Shown in pieces: positions 8,247-17,963 of a stretch of 48,722 bases of DNA. Made by a program: the position numbers and the translations under genes. Under the pieces are notes generated by a model. That model was not told where the DNA came from. It saw nothing but the letters and a program-made list of their open reading frames with translations, and did not search any database. Origin of the DNA: a virus; the IMG/VR virus record IMGVR_UViG_3300028392_000097, positions 1 to 48,722 of that record; one strand, 5' to 3'. Every line of letters begins with the position of its first letter. The first letter of the stretch is position 1.

Positions 8247-10628
8247 ATGGACGATACAAATTTCTCCCAACCCGGACAAATAGACTACGCTCACCAGCAG
8301 GAGATGTTGGAGAACTTGCCTAATGACCCGCATACGTTGACGTATCTGCAAAGTTTGTTGAACAATCCAGCTACGCCCTTTTTGAAATTTTTAGTATTGG
8401 GTAAGCAAGAGCAAGTAAACAAAGCCATAGCCGCGGGCAATACGCAGAAGACATTGTCAGGCGGGCAGAACGCCGCTCCTCCCCCCACTATTAAAGATAA
8501 GATCCAGCAAGAGTCTGGAATTATGGCGTTACAAAACGCTCAACGTAACATGATGGGTGCTCCACAAGTTGGCGCAATTACTCCACCCACTAGCATTCCT
8601 CAAGCCGTACCTCAAGCTACACCAGAACCTACCAACAGTGTAGAACCAGAAAGCGTCCAACATGCAGCGAACGGTGGCATCATGCACGCCCCCGTTGATC
8701 CACGTATGTTTGATTTTGCACAGGGTGGTATTGTTGCGTTTAAAGAAGGCGAAGAAGTTGAAGATAAAAAGCCTACTCTTCGCTCCATGATGACAGATAC
8801 CATTGCCCGCCAAAAGGAAGGTCAAACAGCCTCTGCGCCACAGAGTGAAGAAGAAAAGATAGCGCAAATCATTAAAGATCTGCGTTTACCAAAGCCCGCA
8901 TCAGAAATGTCCGCCGCGGAAACTGAACGTTATCTTAATGAAGCAAAAGCTAAAAAAGTAGCCGACTTAAAAGGCGAATCTTTTACACCCACACCTTTAA
9001 CACACCAAGAAAAATTAACCGATATTAGAGAACGTAGAGGAAGTGAGCCATCAGCGTTTATGGGTAGAGCCCAAAGAGGCGCTGAAAATATAACGGGAGC
9101 TATAGCTGAACCAATTGAAAGAGGTATAGGTGCGATAGGTAATGCTGTTACTCAAGCGGGTAATTTCTTTACGTTGCCGGAATCGGAATACAACGCGCTC
9201 TATCAAGCTAAAAACAAAGTATCTGAAAACAAAATTGATCCTAGAACAGCATTAGCTGCAATACAAGCTAATTCTGCTGTATCAGGTGGTAACCCAAACG
9301 GTACATATGTTCCTTCTGAATTAAGAAAAAATATAGCTCCCCCTACAGCGAATGCTGCGCCTGCTGGTGGGGCGGCTCCTAGTGTTGCACCTGTTGGCGG
9401 CGGTGGAGCTGGTGTAGGCGGTGGTGGCATAGGCCAACTGCCCGCAGGTATGACCAGCATCACTCCACAAAAAGTTAAGGATATGGCAAATGCTTTAATG
9501 CAAACCAACCCTTACGAAGACGAAATTAAAGCCGCGTATGTAAAAAAGAAACCTGCTGAGTTTGATTTGCAAAAAGCAATTGACAACGAAAAACAAATTA
9601 ATGAAGCTCTTGGTATTGGCACGTATGGTAAAAACCGTCGTGAACAAATGGCGGAGTTGGAAAGAAAGTTTGAAGAAAACCAACCATCTTCGCTTGAAAA
9701 ATTAATAGGTTTGGGAAGGGCTTTTTCTCGCCCAGGTGCGCGTGCTGGGGAAATGGGCGCAGAAGGCGCAAGACAAATGCAAGAAGAACGTTCAGCAAAA
9801 ATGCAATTTGCTGAAGTTAAAAACAAAATGCAAGATGAGATTGAAAAAGCAGATGAAATTATTCGCACGGGCACTGCTAGTCAAGTTAGAGCTGCTAGAG
9901 CGAAAAAAGAAGAGCTTATGGAAGCGTATAAAAACGAAGAAGTTACCATGCTTGAGAAGCTTGCAACAATTCGTGGTACGGCTCAGAATACTGCAACAAC
10001 AAACGCATCACAAATACTGGAAAGAGAAAGCCAAAATGCCGCTAGTATCTTAGGTCATCAAATTTCAGCAAATGCGACGGTCAGATCCGCCGAGCTGCAT
10101 AGAATTGCCGCTAATATTATGGCCAATAAACCAACTGAAACAGAACGGTTTAAAGCTGAATTAGTAAACACTTATAATGACGCTGAAAAAGCAAAACCTG
10201 GTTCAGGCGAAGCTGCTGTTGATCGCGCAGTTGCATTACAAACAAGAGCCGGAACTGCCGTACAAGGTAAAAGGTATGACCAACCAAATAAAGATGCAGA
10301 GCATGCTGGACTGGTGTATAAAGCCTTGGCTGCCGATACTAGCTATGGTAGAGCTCAAGACAGAATACTTAGATTAAGTGGGAAAGAAAAATTAAATGCT
10401 AAAGAAAAAGCTTTATTAGATAGCGCACGAGATTTTGCTTCAAAACGGTACAACGAAGTTTCTTCAAATATAATGGGCGGCGCAAGGGGCAATGCTTTTG
10501 GCGGAGGGGCGGCACCTGCAAGTGAAGGGCAAGTATATCGCCCAACAAGTCAAGGGGATTTTGACAACGTCCCCGCAGGAGCAACTTTTGTAAATCCAGC
10601 AGATGGTAAGACATACATTAAAAAATAA
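8247..10628 (+). CDS. Large virion protein with GGI-type motif and long coiled-coil region
   Basis: This 793-aa protein starts 1 nt after the preceding stop. Residues ~130-170 carry ANGGIMHAPVDPRMF and FAQGGIVAFKEGEE, related in style to the GGI/GGF series at the end of the 753-aa protein. A Gly/Pro/Ala-rich linker lies near 365-400. A long Lys/Glu/Ala-rich helical region (about 420-600) looks like coiled coil, and the C-terminal ~150 residues are again helical. It is probably an internal or ejected virion protein made together with the neighbouring 753- and 2351-aa proteins. Function in detail is unknown. Confidence 0.55.
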   Translation: MDDTNFSQPGQIDYAHQQEMLENLPNDPHTLTYLQSLLNNPATPFLKFLVLGKQEQVNKAIAAGNTQKTLSGGQNAAPPPTIKDKIQQESGIMALQNAQRNMMGAPQVGAITPPTSIPQAVPQATPEPTNSVEPESVQHAANGGIMHAPVDPRMFDFAQGGIVAFKEGEEVEDKKPTLRSMMTDTIARQKEGQTASAPQSEEEKIAQIIKDLRLPKPASEMSAAETERYLNEAKAKKVADLKGESFTPTPLTHQEKLTDIRERRGSEPSAFMGRAQRGAENITGAIAEPIERGIGAIGNAVTQAGNFFTLPESEYNALYQAKNKVSENKIDPRTALAAIQANSAVSGGNPNGTYVPSELRKNIAPPTANAAPAGGAAPSVAPVGGGGAGVGGGGIGQLPAGMTSITPQKVKDMANALMQTNPYEDEIKAAYVKKKPAEFDLQKAIDNEKQINEALGIGTYGKNRREQMAELERKFEENQPSSLEKLIGLGRAFSRPGARAGEMGAEGARQMQEERSAKMQFAEVKNKMQDEIEKADEIIRTGTASQVRAARAKKEELMEAYKNEEVTMLEKLATIRGTAQNTATTNASQILERESQNAASILGHQISANATVRSAELHRIAANIMANKPTETERFKAELVNTYNDAEKAKPGSGEAAVDRAVALQTRAGTAVQGKRYDQPNKDAEHAGLVYKALAADTSYGRAQDRILRLSGKEKLNAKEKALLDSARDFASKRYNEVSSNIMGGARGNAFGGGAAPASEGQVYRPTSQGDFDNVPAGATFVNPADGKTYIKK

Positions 10629-10631
10629 AAA

Positions 10632-13600
10632 ATGGCACTTGATTTTTCTAAATACGCCACGCCTGTAGAAGAATCTACGGGCGGTGCTGACTTTTCTAAA
10701 TTTGGGACGCCTATAGAAAGACCTGCGGGCGGTGCTGATTTTTCTAGATATGGAACACCTGTAGAAGCCGGGCCCACAGAACAAGCTGGGTTCTTTGGTT
10801 CTTTCGGGTCTGCGCTAAAAGAACGTGCTAAAACAGCTCTGCCAGCCGCTGAGTTATTTACTGGTTTAGGCAATCAAAAACAGGCGACTGATGAACTTCT
10901 TAAAGCAAAACAAGAATCTGAAAACGCTTACAAACAAACTGAGTTTAGCGACATTGGTAAATCCTTCAAACAAGGCAACTATGGTGAAGCTCTTGGTAAA
11001 ACAATTGACAAGTTCAAAGAAGTCGCAGGATCATCGTTAGGCTCAATGGCCCCCGCTTATGCAGCGGGCGCAGGTGCTGGGGCCGTCGCTGCTTTAGCAG
11101 CTCCTGTTGCTTTACCAGCAGCAGCTATTGGTACAGCCGCGTTTGGCTTAACCGCTCTTGGTTCTTATATTGCGGATAACATATCCCGCCAAAAGGAAGA
11201 ACAAGATAAGGCAGGTAAGAAATACGAGGACATTAACCGTTTAACCGCAGGTGTTGCAGGTGCAGGTCAAACCGCACTTGACATTGTCGGGTTTAAGTTC
11301 TTTAAACCTCTAGGACGCTTAGTTGGTATTGAAGGCAAAGAAGCCGCTGAAAAATCAGCTATGGAGATTGTCAATGCAGCCACTAAACCTGGCGCGTATA
11401 AACGTGCGGTGGCTCGTGGTACTGCTCAAGGTATAGCCTTTGAAATACCCCAAGAGGTTACACAACAAGTATTGGAACGCTGGCAGGCGGGTTTACCCTT
11501 AAACCCATTTAATGATCCTAACGCCGCCAAAGAATACCTTGAAGCAGCCGGAGGTGCGTTATTATTGGGTGGGCCAATGGGAGCGTATAGCCAAGCTGCT
11601 AATACTTTCAAAGCCCGTCGAACTCCTGAAGGTCAAACAATATTAAAAGGAGTGACGGAAGGATCCCCACTAGATACTTTACTCAAGGAAGAAGAAAATG
11701 TTGGACAACCTATCAATCCACCAAGTGGAACAAGCACTGGACTGGCTGGACAGCCCAGTACAAACGTGGCCCCTCCCGGAGGAACTGAAGGAACTGAAAC
11801 CACAAGAGTGGTTCCTCCTAGAGAAGATGTTACAACACTTGATGTTAGAAAAAATGGTCAACCCCCTGCAATAAGTACAGTACGTCAATTAGCTTTAGAT
11901 GAACAAAAGAAAGCGGGATGGAATCTAGATTGGCCATTTATTCCTGCTGATTTGGGCAATGCAGATTTTAGACAGTCTATTGCAAATGATCCGTCTATTA
12001 CTGCTGAAGTAAAAAATCAAATTTTTGAGGCTGGTAAAAAATTAGGTGTAGTACCTAAGAATGAAAAAATTGAACAAGGAACAACAGTAAGTGGCACTCA
12101 AACCTCTCAAACCCAGCAAACAACGCCGCAAGGACAAACAACACCTGCCATCAACCCCAAACCAATAGAAGAGTTTGCAGATTCTTATAAGTATCTGCTT
12201 GGTGTTTTAGACGAAATAGACCAAAAGTTTGAAGCACAGGGTGAGTTGACCGATGGTCAAACTTATATGATGCATAAAACTTTAAAAGATCTGCATCAGT
12301 TGGTAGACGAGCAGGACTTAGATAAAGTTACCGCGACCCAATTAAAGAATGTAAGCACAGGCGCTGAAACAGTCAAAAGATTGCAGCCCCGTGCTATGCA
12401 GGGCAAGCTGTTCACAGGCGGCAAAGAAGAAAAAGTTGGCACAGAAGAACCTGAAAGTCTTGCTTCTGTATTTGGCAAAACAACAGATGAACGCGCTCAA
12501 GAACGTGCTAAAGAATTATCAGCAGAAATTGAAGCTAGAAATGCGCCAAAGACAACACGCATTAAAGAAAAGTTTACACCTCAAATTGACCTAGTAGACC
12601 GCCTAGCTAACGAAAAATCAAGAGAAAAGAAACGTTTTGCTGAAGATGAAGCTGAGAGATTAAGGGGTCTCATCGAAGAAAAGCAACGCCAACGCAAAGC
12701 CAAAGCTGAGGAGTTTGGTGCAATCACGGATGAAGATTTAGATTTATCTGATCTTGACACAGAACTAGAAGAGAAACAACCAATGCAAGAAGCGGAGAAA
12801 GCTCCCCTTGCTGTTGCGCCCGCTGAAACTACAGAACATATTGCAGAAACAGAAGAAGGTACTGCAATAAAAAACTTTTTCGGTAATATTAAATCAGGCG
12901 CAGGTACTGAAGACGAAAAAACAAAACACAACGCGTTAAAAAATGTAATTATAAACAACGCGCTTAGTTATGACATATCCAAGCCGGGTGAGAAAACCAG
13001 CAGCGGATTGCAGCAAGTATTAAAGTTTCTTGCCGATCGTGTAGGTGGTAGAGATCAACTTAACAAGTTAATGGCGAGCCTAAAAGATGCAACCCTAGTG
13101 GGTCAGTCAAGATTATTTAAAGGTTATTTTCTCCCTGATTTAACAACCCGCCGTGGCTTACAGGAATTCAACACCGATTTGCAAATCCAAATGGATAGCA
13201 TGCAGAGTAAAGGTGAAGGCCCAAAGATACCTAGAAGAAATATACCGTCTAAAGTAACAGGCGAACACAGAGGGATTTTGCCTTACGAAGAAAAAATAAT
13301 CCATATTCTTAATAAATCTGTAGCGCCCGGTGCGCTTCCAGAGGGAACTCCACGTAGTCCGAGTATTTACCATACAGAAAGCAAACATTTTATACAAGAC
13401 CCTACTGTGCGTGCAGCAGTGCGGTTTTTAAATGACCATATACATCAAAACCCAACCCGCGAGATGGTTGCTGCCTATGCTTATTTAAATAACAAAAGTC
13501 GCGGTGAAGAATCCCCACTTGGAAATGCTTTAAAAGATTTGGCGTTTGATATTGCTCATTTTGAAGATAATCCAGATTTTTATGGCGCTAATTCTACTTT

Positions 13601-16600
13601 TCAAAACGAAGGTGGTGAATACGCCTTGCAATTTCAAAAGTGGATTGAGGAAAATCTAAGCAAAGATACTGTTGAAACACTCAACAAACTAATTGCGGAA
13701 CAACGCAGTAATATTGTAGAAAATCAAAAACACGCAAATGCAGTTACAAAACATAATATTGATCTAAAATTATTCAAAGCAGAAAACAAAATTAAACGTG
13801 CTGAACAATCTTCTGGTAAAAAACTACCCCGTGCCCCCAAACGTGAGGCCATGAAAGAAGCTGAAACAGAAACTAATGAGCAAGAAGAAATAGCAGAGCC
13901 AAAAGTTTCTAGGAAAAATTTACCTCGTGTGAGGGAAGTTTCTCAAGTGCATCCTGCCATACACCGTTTGCTAGAAGCGGGCAAAGTACAAGAGGCTTTA
14001 AAATTAATAGCCGACGCAAGGGGTAATAACTATTATGGAGAGCTGGCTAAACGTTTGTTAGACGCGGGCATAACTGCAACGTCTCGTATTGTGGATGTAA
14101 ACGTTGTAGAGTCTTTGTCAGGTGATCCGCAAGTTAAAGCAACTTTAAATAACCAGATAAACGGTTTGGTAGACGCAGTGGTTGCTTACACACCTAAAAG
14201 TGAACACGACGTACTTGTTTCATATTTAACTTCCGATAACCTAACTGAAATTAGATCGGCTTTAGGTCGTTTAAATTCATTACTCAGAAATGCAAACGAA
14301 GCGCAAAAAGAAATACTGCGTGAGACACAAGCATTGCTCAACAAAGAATTTTCTTGGATTGGTAAGTACGATCCTAATGCAGATGAGATTGTATTGCGTG
14401 GCAGCAGTGCGGGCATCACCGATCATTTGTTCCTACATGAATCTTTGCACGCAGCGGCTATTGGGTTACTAGATAATCCAGATCAATTGAAAGGCGTACA
14501 ACGCGAGGGCTATGACAAGCTGTTAGAGCTCTACAACCATTCCAAAGGCATGTTGTCTTTGCAAGGTATGAACGAAGGCAATATATACGGTTTACAAGAC
14601 CTGCATGAGTTTGTATCCGAAGCCATGACTAACCCAGAGTTTCAAGCGCTGCTTCGTGCTTTGCGTTACAAAGCCGCACCGTTCTCTTTATGGACATCTT
14701 TTACAAATGCAGTCTCTAAACTATTTGGTGTAAAGCCAGGTACTGAAAGCAACGTAATGGTTGAAGTTATGCGTGCTACAGACGCATTGCTTATTGGTGG
14801 CGTGACAGGCAAAGAAGGTATGTCCACCTCAGAGCCTAAAGCTATGAAAATTGGACGCAGGATAACGGCGTTGCCCGCTGGCGTATCTAACCAGCCCGGA
14901 ATGTTTAAACAGTTAATGAGCTCTGAAAACTGGAACGCTGAAACATTTTCACGTTTTTTCAGTAGTGCAAAAGCATCAGTAAGGCCTTTTTTGTTAGGTG
15001 CGTTAACTATGCGTCAAATTGCTGACTTAGTAGGTAAACGTATTCCACAAGTCGATGCGTTTATTAGAGTCACCGAAGCTTTTCTTGCCCGCAAAAATAA
15101 TATTCTTGGAATATCTGGTGATATATCTAGGCGTTGGGAACGCATGCAATCTGCAAAACCTGAAATATCTAAATTGCTGGCTAACGTAATGCATGAAGCC
15201 ACAATTGTGCAGGTTGATCCTGATAAAGCCACAGCTATAGAGCGTAATGCAAATCAAAAATTAATGGAAAATTGGAGAGCGCTTCAAAAACACCCTGAAG
15301 CCATAGGTATTTATAGAAGCGTACGTAAATTCTATGAAGATAGAATTAGCGAGTACAAACAACTCATGGATAAACGCATAAACATGATGGCTCAGTTTGG
15401 CGCATCTGAAAAAACCATTACTGATCTTCGGAATGAGTTTGAACAGCAAAAGATGAAAGGGCCGTATTTCCCGCTTATGCGGCATGGTCGTTTTTATTAT
15501 CAGGTTGGCACAGGGCCTACTCGTGAATACTATATGTTTGAGACGGAAGGGCAAAAAGAAGCGCACATGAAAGAGCGCCTTTCTGAAGACCCCAATATTG
15601 TTATAACTGCTGAAGGCTCAACATACGCGGAACAAATGAGTCATCACGCTAAAGAATCTACGTTTTTAAAAAATGCACTTGCAGCTATTGATAAAGCAAA
15701 CTTTACAGGCGCAACGAGTATAAATCAAAAACAAGAACTCAAAGATAGTTTGTATCAAACTTTCTTAGCCAATCAACCAGATCGTAGTTTTAGAAACCAA
15801 TTTATACATCGTAAAAATATTGCAGGGTATTCAGAAGATGCTCTTCGTAATTTTGCAGCCTCTTCATTTCATATGGCCTATCAGCTATCACGTTTTGAAT
15901 ATGCGCCAGAAATGTTTGCTCAAGTACACGGCGCTAAAGCTCAAATTAAAAAAAGATACGATGTAAATAAAGGCAGAGAAATAAAAGTATCTAGAGAAAA
16001 TACAGAACTAACCGACTATATTACCGAAATTGACAAGCGCTTGAGTTCGATGTTAAATCCTACAGATGTAGGCACGATCCCTTCTTTGCTGTCTAATATT
16101 GGATTTATTTGGTATTTGACTGCACCTGCGTCTGCTGTTGTTAACGTAGTAGGCGGCATGATGGTGGGACTGCCTACACTTGTTGGTCAATACGTAAAAG
16201 CAAACCCTAATATGTCTTACGCCACTGCTACGTTAAAAGCATTGGGGGATATGAAAACAGTCACCGGACAAATTTTAGGTACAGGATTTGGTATAGAACG
16301 TGGCGAGCGTTTACGTGATAATCATGTGCTGTTTCCTTCTTTAGATCGTTCTAGCAAGTTAAGCGACATCGATCGTGCGGCGTACAATAAATTTGTAGCC
16401 GATGGAATAATTGACATTACTGCAACATACGATCAATCAGGACTTGCGGCTGCGCCAACAGATCAATACTTCGGCGTAAAACAACGCACAATGCAGGCCC
16501 TAACTGCGTTATTCCATAACACAGAAAGATTTAACCGCGAAGTTATGGCCATGTCATCGTTCCGTGCGGCTATGGAAAAACGCAAAGGTTACTCTGACCA

Positions 16601-17687
16601 AGAGAAAGCGTTTAACGAATCCATTGCAGATGCTAAAGATACAACTACGCGGTCAATGTTTGACTACTCTTCGCCAAACAAACCTCGTTATTTTCAACAT
16701 CCCACAGCCCGCGTGATATTGCAATTCAAGCAATTTCCACAACAAATGACGTTTTTCTTATTTCATAATTTTATCAATATGTTTAGAGGTGCGTCGCCTG
16801 AAGTTAAACGTGAAGCCACCGCAAGGTTTGTTGGCACAATGGGCATGGCGGCTATCTTTTCGGGAGGAACTGGTCTCTGGGGGTTCTCAACCGTAGCAAT
16901 GATTGCTAACGCAGTAATGAATGGTTTGGGCGATGATGACGACGAAATTGAACCGTTTGATTTTGAACTAGAGTTTGTCAATTGGGCGGTCGAAACGTTT
17001 GGGCAAAACGTAGGCACACTGCTTACACGCGGGCTTGGCAATGCCGCGGGTATTGATTTGGCCAGTCGTGTTAAGTTAGACGATATGTGGTTCCGTGATA
17101 ACCGCAAGAACGAGGATGAAGTTGAATGGTTACAAGGCAAACTAATTGATGCGTTAGGGCCAACAGTTGGGTTAGGTATTAATGTTGCACAAGCCGTAAA
17201 ATTGTTTAATGAAGGACATGGAGACAGGGCATTAGAAACTGTTATGCCAGCGTTCATTAAGAATCCGATGGTCGCAGCTCGCTATGCTAACGAAGGAGCC
17301 AATACTTTACGCGGCGATCCTTTGATGGAAGAAATTAGTCCGTTCTACTTGCTTATGCAATCCCTTGGTATTCGTTCCGCTGAGTTAGCTGAACGTCAGT
17401 TCTACAACATTGTTACTAAGGGTCAAGAACAAACCATATTAGCCAAACGCCAGAACCTTCTTAACTTGTACGCAATATCATTCATGTCTAACGACAACGA
17501 AAGTTTTGATAAAGCAATGGACAAGATTGACACGTTTAATTCCAACTACCCTGATGTCTCAATACCGTTGAAGAGTTTAAATGATTCTATTAAAGAACGT
17601 ATGAAAAAATCAGAACAATCTGAGCATGGTTTATTTATAGATAAACGTTTGCGTGGTCTATTAGGCGATAACGACTATTTGGATTAA
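10632..17687 (+). CDS. Giant (2351-aa) internal/ejected virion protein with HExxH metallopeptidase motif
   Basis: The N-terminus carries three 16-residue repeats of the form DFSKYGTPVE (residues 4-45). A hydrophobic Ala/Gly stretch follows at about 137-185. A long charged, partly coiled-coil region spans roughly 480-720. A zincin-like site lies at H1269-E-S-L-H1273 (FLHESLHAAAIGLL), with acidic candidates E1326 and E1330 downstream (DLHEFVSEAM), as in gluzincins. Hydrophobic segments near 1825-1850 and a C-terminal region at about 2015-2055 (TARVILQFKQFPQQ) resemble the large polyvalent proteins with PLxRFG-type domains. Such proteins are packaged and ejected with DNA and may help cross the envelope or modify host targets. 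It is the last plus-strand gene before the convergent terminator. Confidence 0.7.
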   Translation: MALDFSKYATPVEESTGGADFSKFGTPIERPAGGADFSRYGTPVEAGPTEQAGFFGSFGSALKERAKTALPAAELFTGLGNQKQATDELLKAKQESENAYKQTEFSDIGKSFKQGNYGEALGKTIDKFKEVAGSSLGSMAPAYAAGAGAGAVAALAAPVALPAAAIGTAAFGLTALGSYIADNISRQKEEQDKAGKKYEDINRLTAGVAGAGQTALDIVGFKFFKPLGRLVGIEGKEAAEKSAMEIVNAATKPGAYKRAVARGTAQGIAFEIPQEVTQQVLERWQAGLPLNPFNDPNAAKEYLEAAGGALLLGGPMGAYSQAANTFKARRTPEGQTILKGVTEGSPLDTLLKEEENVGQPINPPSGTSTGLAGQPSTNVAPPGGTEGTETTRVVPPREDVTTLDVRKNGQPPAISTVRQLALDEQKKAGWNLDWPFIPADLGNADFRQSIANDPSITAEVKNQIFEAGKKLGVVPKNEKIEQGTTVSGTQTSQTQQTTPQGQTTPAINPKPIEEFADSYKYLLGVLDEIDQKFEAQGELTDGQTYMMHKTLKDLHQLVDEQDLDKVTATQLKNVSTGAETVKRLQPRAMQGKLFTGGKEEKVGTEEPESLASVFGKTTDERAQERAKELSAEIEARNAPKTTRIKEKFTPQIDLVDRLANEKSREKKRFAEDEAERLRGLIEEKQRQRKAKAEEFGAITDEDLDLSDLDTELEEKQPMQEAEKAPLAVAPAETTEHIAETEEGTAIKNFFGNIKSGAGTEDEKTKHNALKNVIINNALSYDISKPGEKTSSGLQQVLKFLADRVGGRDQLNKLMASLKDATLVGQSRLFKGYFLPDLTTRRGLQEFNTDLQIQMDSMQSKGEGPKIPRRNIPSKVTGEHRGILPYEEKIIHILNKSVAPGALPEGTPRSPSIYHTESKHFIQDPTVRAAVRFLNDHIHQNPTREMVAAYAYLNNKSRGEESPLGNALKDLAFDIAHFEDNPDFYGANSTFQNEGGEYALQFQKWIEENLSKDTVETLNKLIAEQRSNIVENQKHANAVTKHNIDLKLFKAENKIKRAEQSSGKKLPRAPKREAMKEAETETNEQEEIAEPKVSRKNLPRVREVSQVHPAIHRLLEAGKVQEALKLIADARGNNYYGELAKRLLDAGITATSRIVDVNVVESLSGDPQVKATLNNQINGLVDAVVAYTPKSEHDVLVSYLTSDNLTEIRSALGRLNSLLRNANEAQKEILRETQALLNKEFSWIGKYDPNADEIVLRGSSAGITDHLFLHESLHAAAIGLLDNPDQLKGVQREGYDKLLELYNHSKGMLSLQGMNEGNIYGLQDLHEFVSEAMTNPEFQALLRALRYKAAPFSLWTSFTNAVSKLFGVKPGTESNVMVEVMRATDALLIGGVTGKEGMSTSEPKAMKIGRRITALPAGVSNQPGMFKQLMSSENWNAETFSRFFSSAKASVRPFLLGALTMRQIADLVGKRIPQVDAFIRVTEAFLARKNNILGISGDISRRWERMQSAKPEISKLLANVMHEATIVQVDPDKATAIERNANQKLMENWRALQKHPEAIGIYRSVRKFYEDRISEYKQLMDKRINMMAQFGASEKTITDLRNEFEQQKMKGPYFPLMRHGRFYYQVGTGPTREYYMFETEGQKEAHMKERLSEDPNIVITAEGSTYAEQMSHHAKESTFLKNALAAIDKANFTGATSINQKQELKDSLYQTFLANQPDRSFRNQFIHRKNIAGYSEDALRNFAASSFHMAYQLSRFEYAPEMFAQVHGAKAQIKKRYDVNKGREIKVSRENTELTDYITEIDKRLSSMLNPTDVGTIPSLLSNIGFIWYLTAPASAVVNVVGGMMVGLPTLVGQYVKANPNMSYATATLKALGDMKTVTGQILGTGFGIERGERLRDNHVLFPSLDRSSKLSDIDRAAYNKFVADGIIDITATYDQSGLAAAPTDQYFGVKQRTMQALTALFHNTERFNREVMAMSSFRAAMEKRKGYSDQEKAFNESIADAKDTTTRSMFDYSSPNKPRYFQHPTARVILQFKQFPQQMTFFLFHNFINMFRGASPEVKREATARFVGTMGMAAIFSGGTGLWGFSTVAMIANAVMNGLGDDDDEIEPFDFELEFVNWAVETFGQNVGTLLTRGLGNAAGIDLASRVKLDDMWFRDNRKNEDEVEWLQGKLIDALGPTVGLGINVAQAVKLFNEGHGDRALETVMPAFIKNPMVAARYANEGANTLRGDPLMEEISPFYLLMQSLGIRSAELAERQFYNIVTKGQEQTILAKRQNLLNLYAISFMSNDNESFDKAMDKIDTFNSNYPDVSIPLKSLNDSIKERMKKSEQSEHGLFIDKRLRGLLGDNDYLD
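10641..10768 (+). repeat. Three-copy protein-level repeat at N-terminus of giant virion protein
   Basis: Three consecutive ~16-codon units encode DFSKYATPVE, DFSKFGTPIE and DFSRYGTPVE, separated by a Gly-Gly-Ala junction. DNA is diverged but recognisable (gattttTCTAAATAcgcc-type starts). Probably a short assembly or docking motif used in multiple copies. Confidence 0.8.
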
Positions 17688-17692
17688 AAAAA

Positions 17693-17717
17693 CCCCACTA
17701 AGAATACCTTAGTGGGG
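17693..17717. terminator. Convergent (bidirectional) hairpin terminator
   Basis: A perfect 10-bp stem (17693-17702 with 17708-17717, CCCCACTAAG/CTTAGTGGGG) with a 5-nt loop sits between the ends of the plus-strand late genes (17687) and the minus-strand early genes (17724). The run of seven A at 17686-17692 becomes a T-tract on the minus strand, so it is a strong terminator for leftward transcripts. Plus-strand transcripts get only TAAACCTT after the stem, a weaker signal. Confidence 0.85.
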
Positions 17718-17723
17718 TAAACC

Positions 17724-17963
17724 TTACTTCAAAGGAAAATGCAACTGCGGTTGCATGGCAAGTTTACGTGGAATTCTCCAAACACGCAAGCCCTTTACCC
17801 CATCCTCTACAACAACTCTTACAATAACGGCAAGCTTTAAACGCCGCATTTTGCGTTTGATCGCCATGGAACCTTTGGTCACTCCTAGGCAGGGTATAAA
17901 AAATGAACTGCCTATGGTGAATTCGGGCCAATTTAAAGCATAGTCTATGCCATCAATTCTCAT
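17724..17963 (-). CDS. Hypothetical 79-aa protein, last gene of early module
   Basis: I start it at the ATG at 17963, 11 nt inside the end of the primase gene; an upstream TTG at 17990 is less likely. The product reads MRIDGIDYALNWPEF, then GSSFFIPCLG, and a basic segment with an alternating beta pattern (LKLAVIVRVVVEDGVKGLRVWRI). It looks like a small basic beta-rich protein, possibly nucleic-acid binding. It is translationally coupled to the primase-helicase and ends just before the terminator. No known family recognised. Confidence 0.65.
   Translation of the reverse strand: MRIDGIDYALNWPEFTIGSSFFIPCLGVTKGSMAIKRKMRRLKLAVIVRVVVEDGVKGLRVWRIPRKLAMQPQLHFPLK

Noticed and set aside
9203-9508. 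101-aa minus-strand ORF antisense to the 793-aa virion protein
   Set aside because: A shadow of a Gly/Pro/Ala-rich coding region with no independent support.
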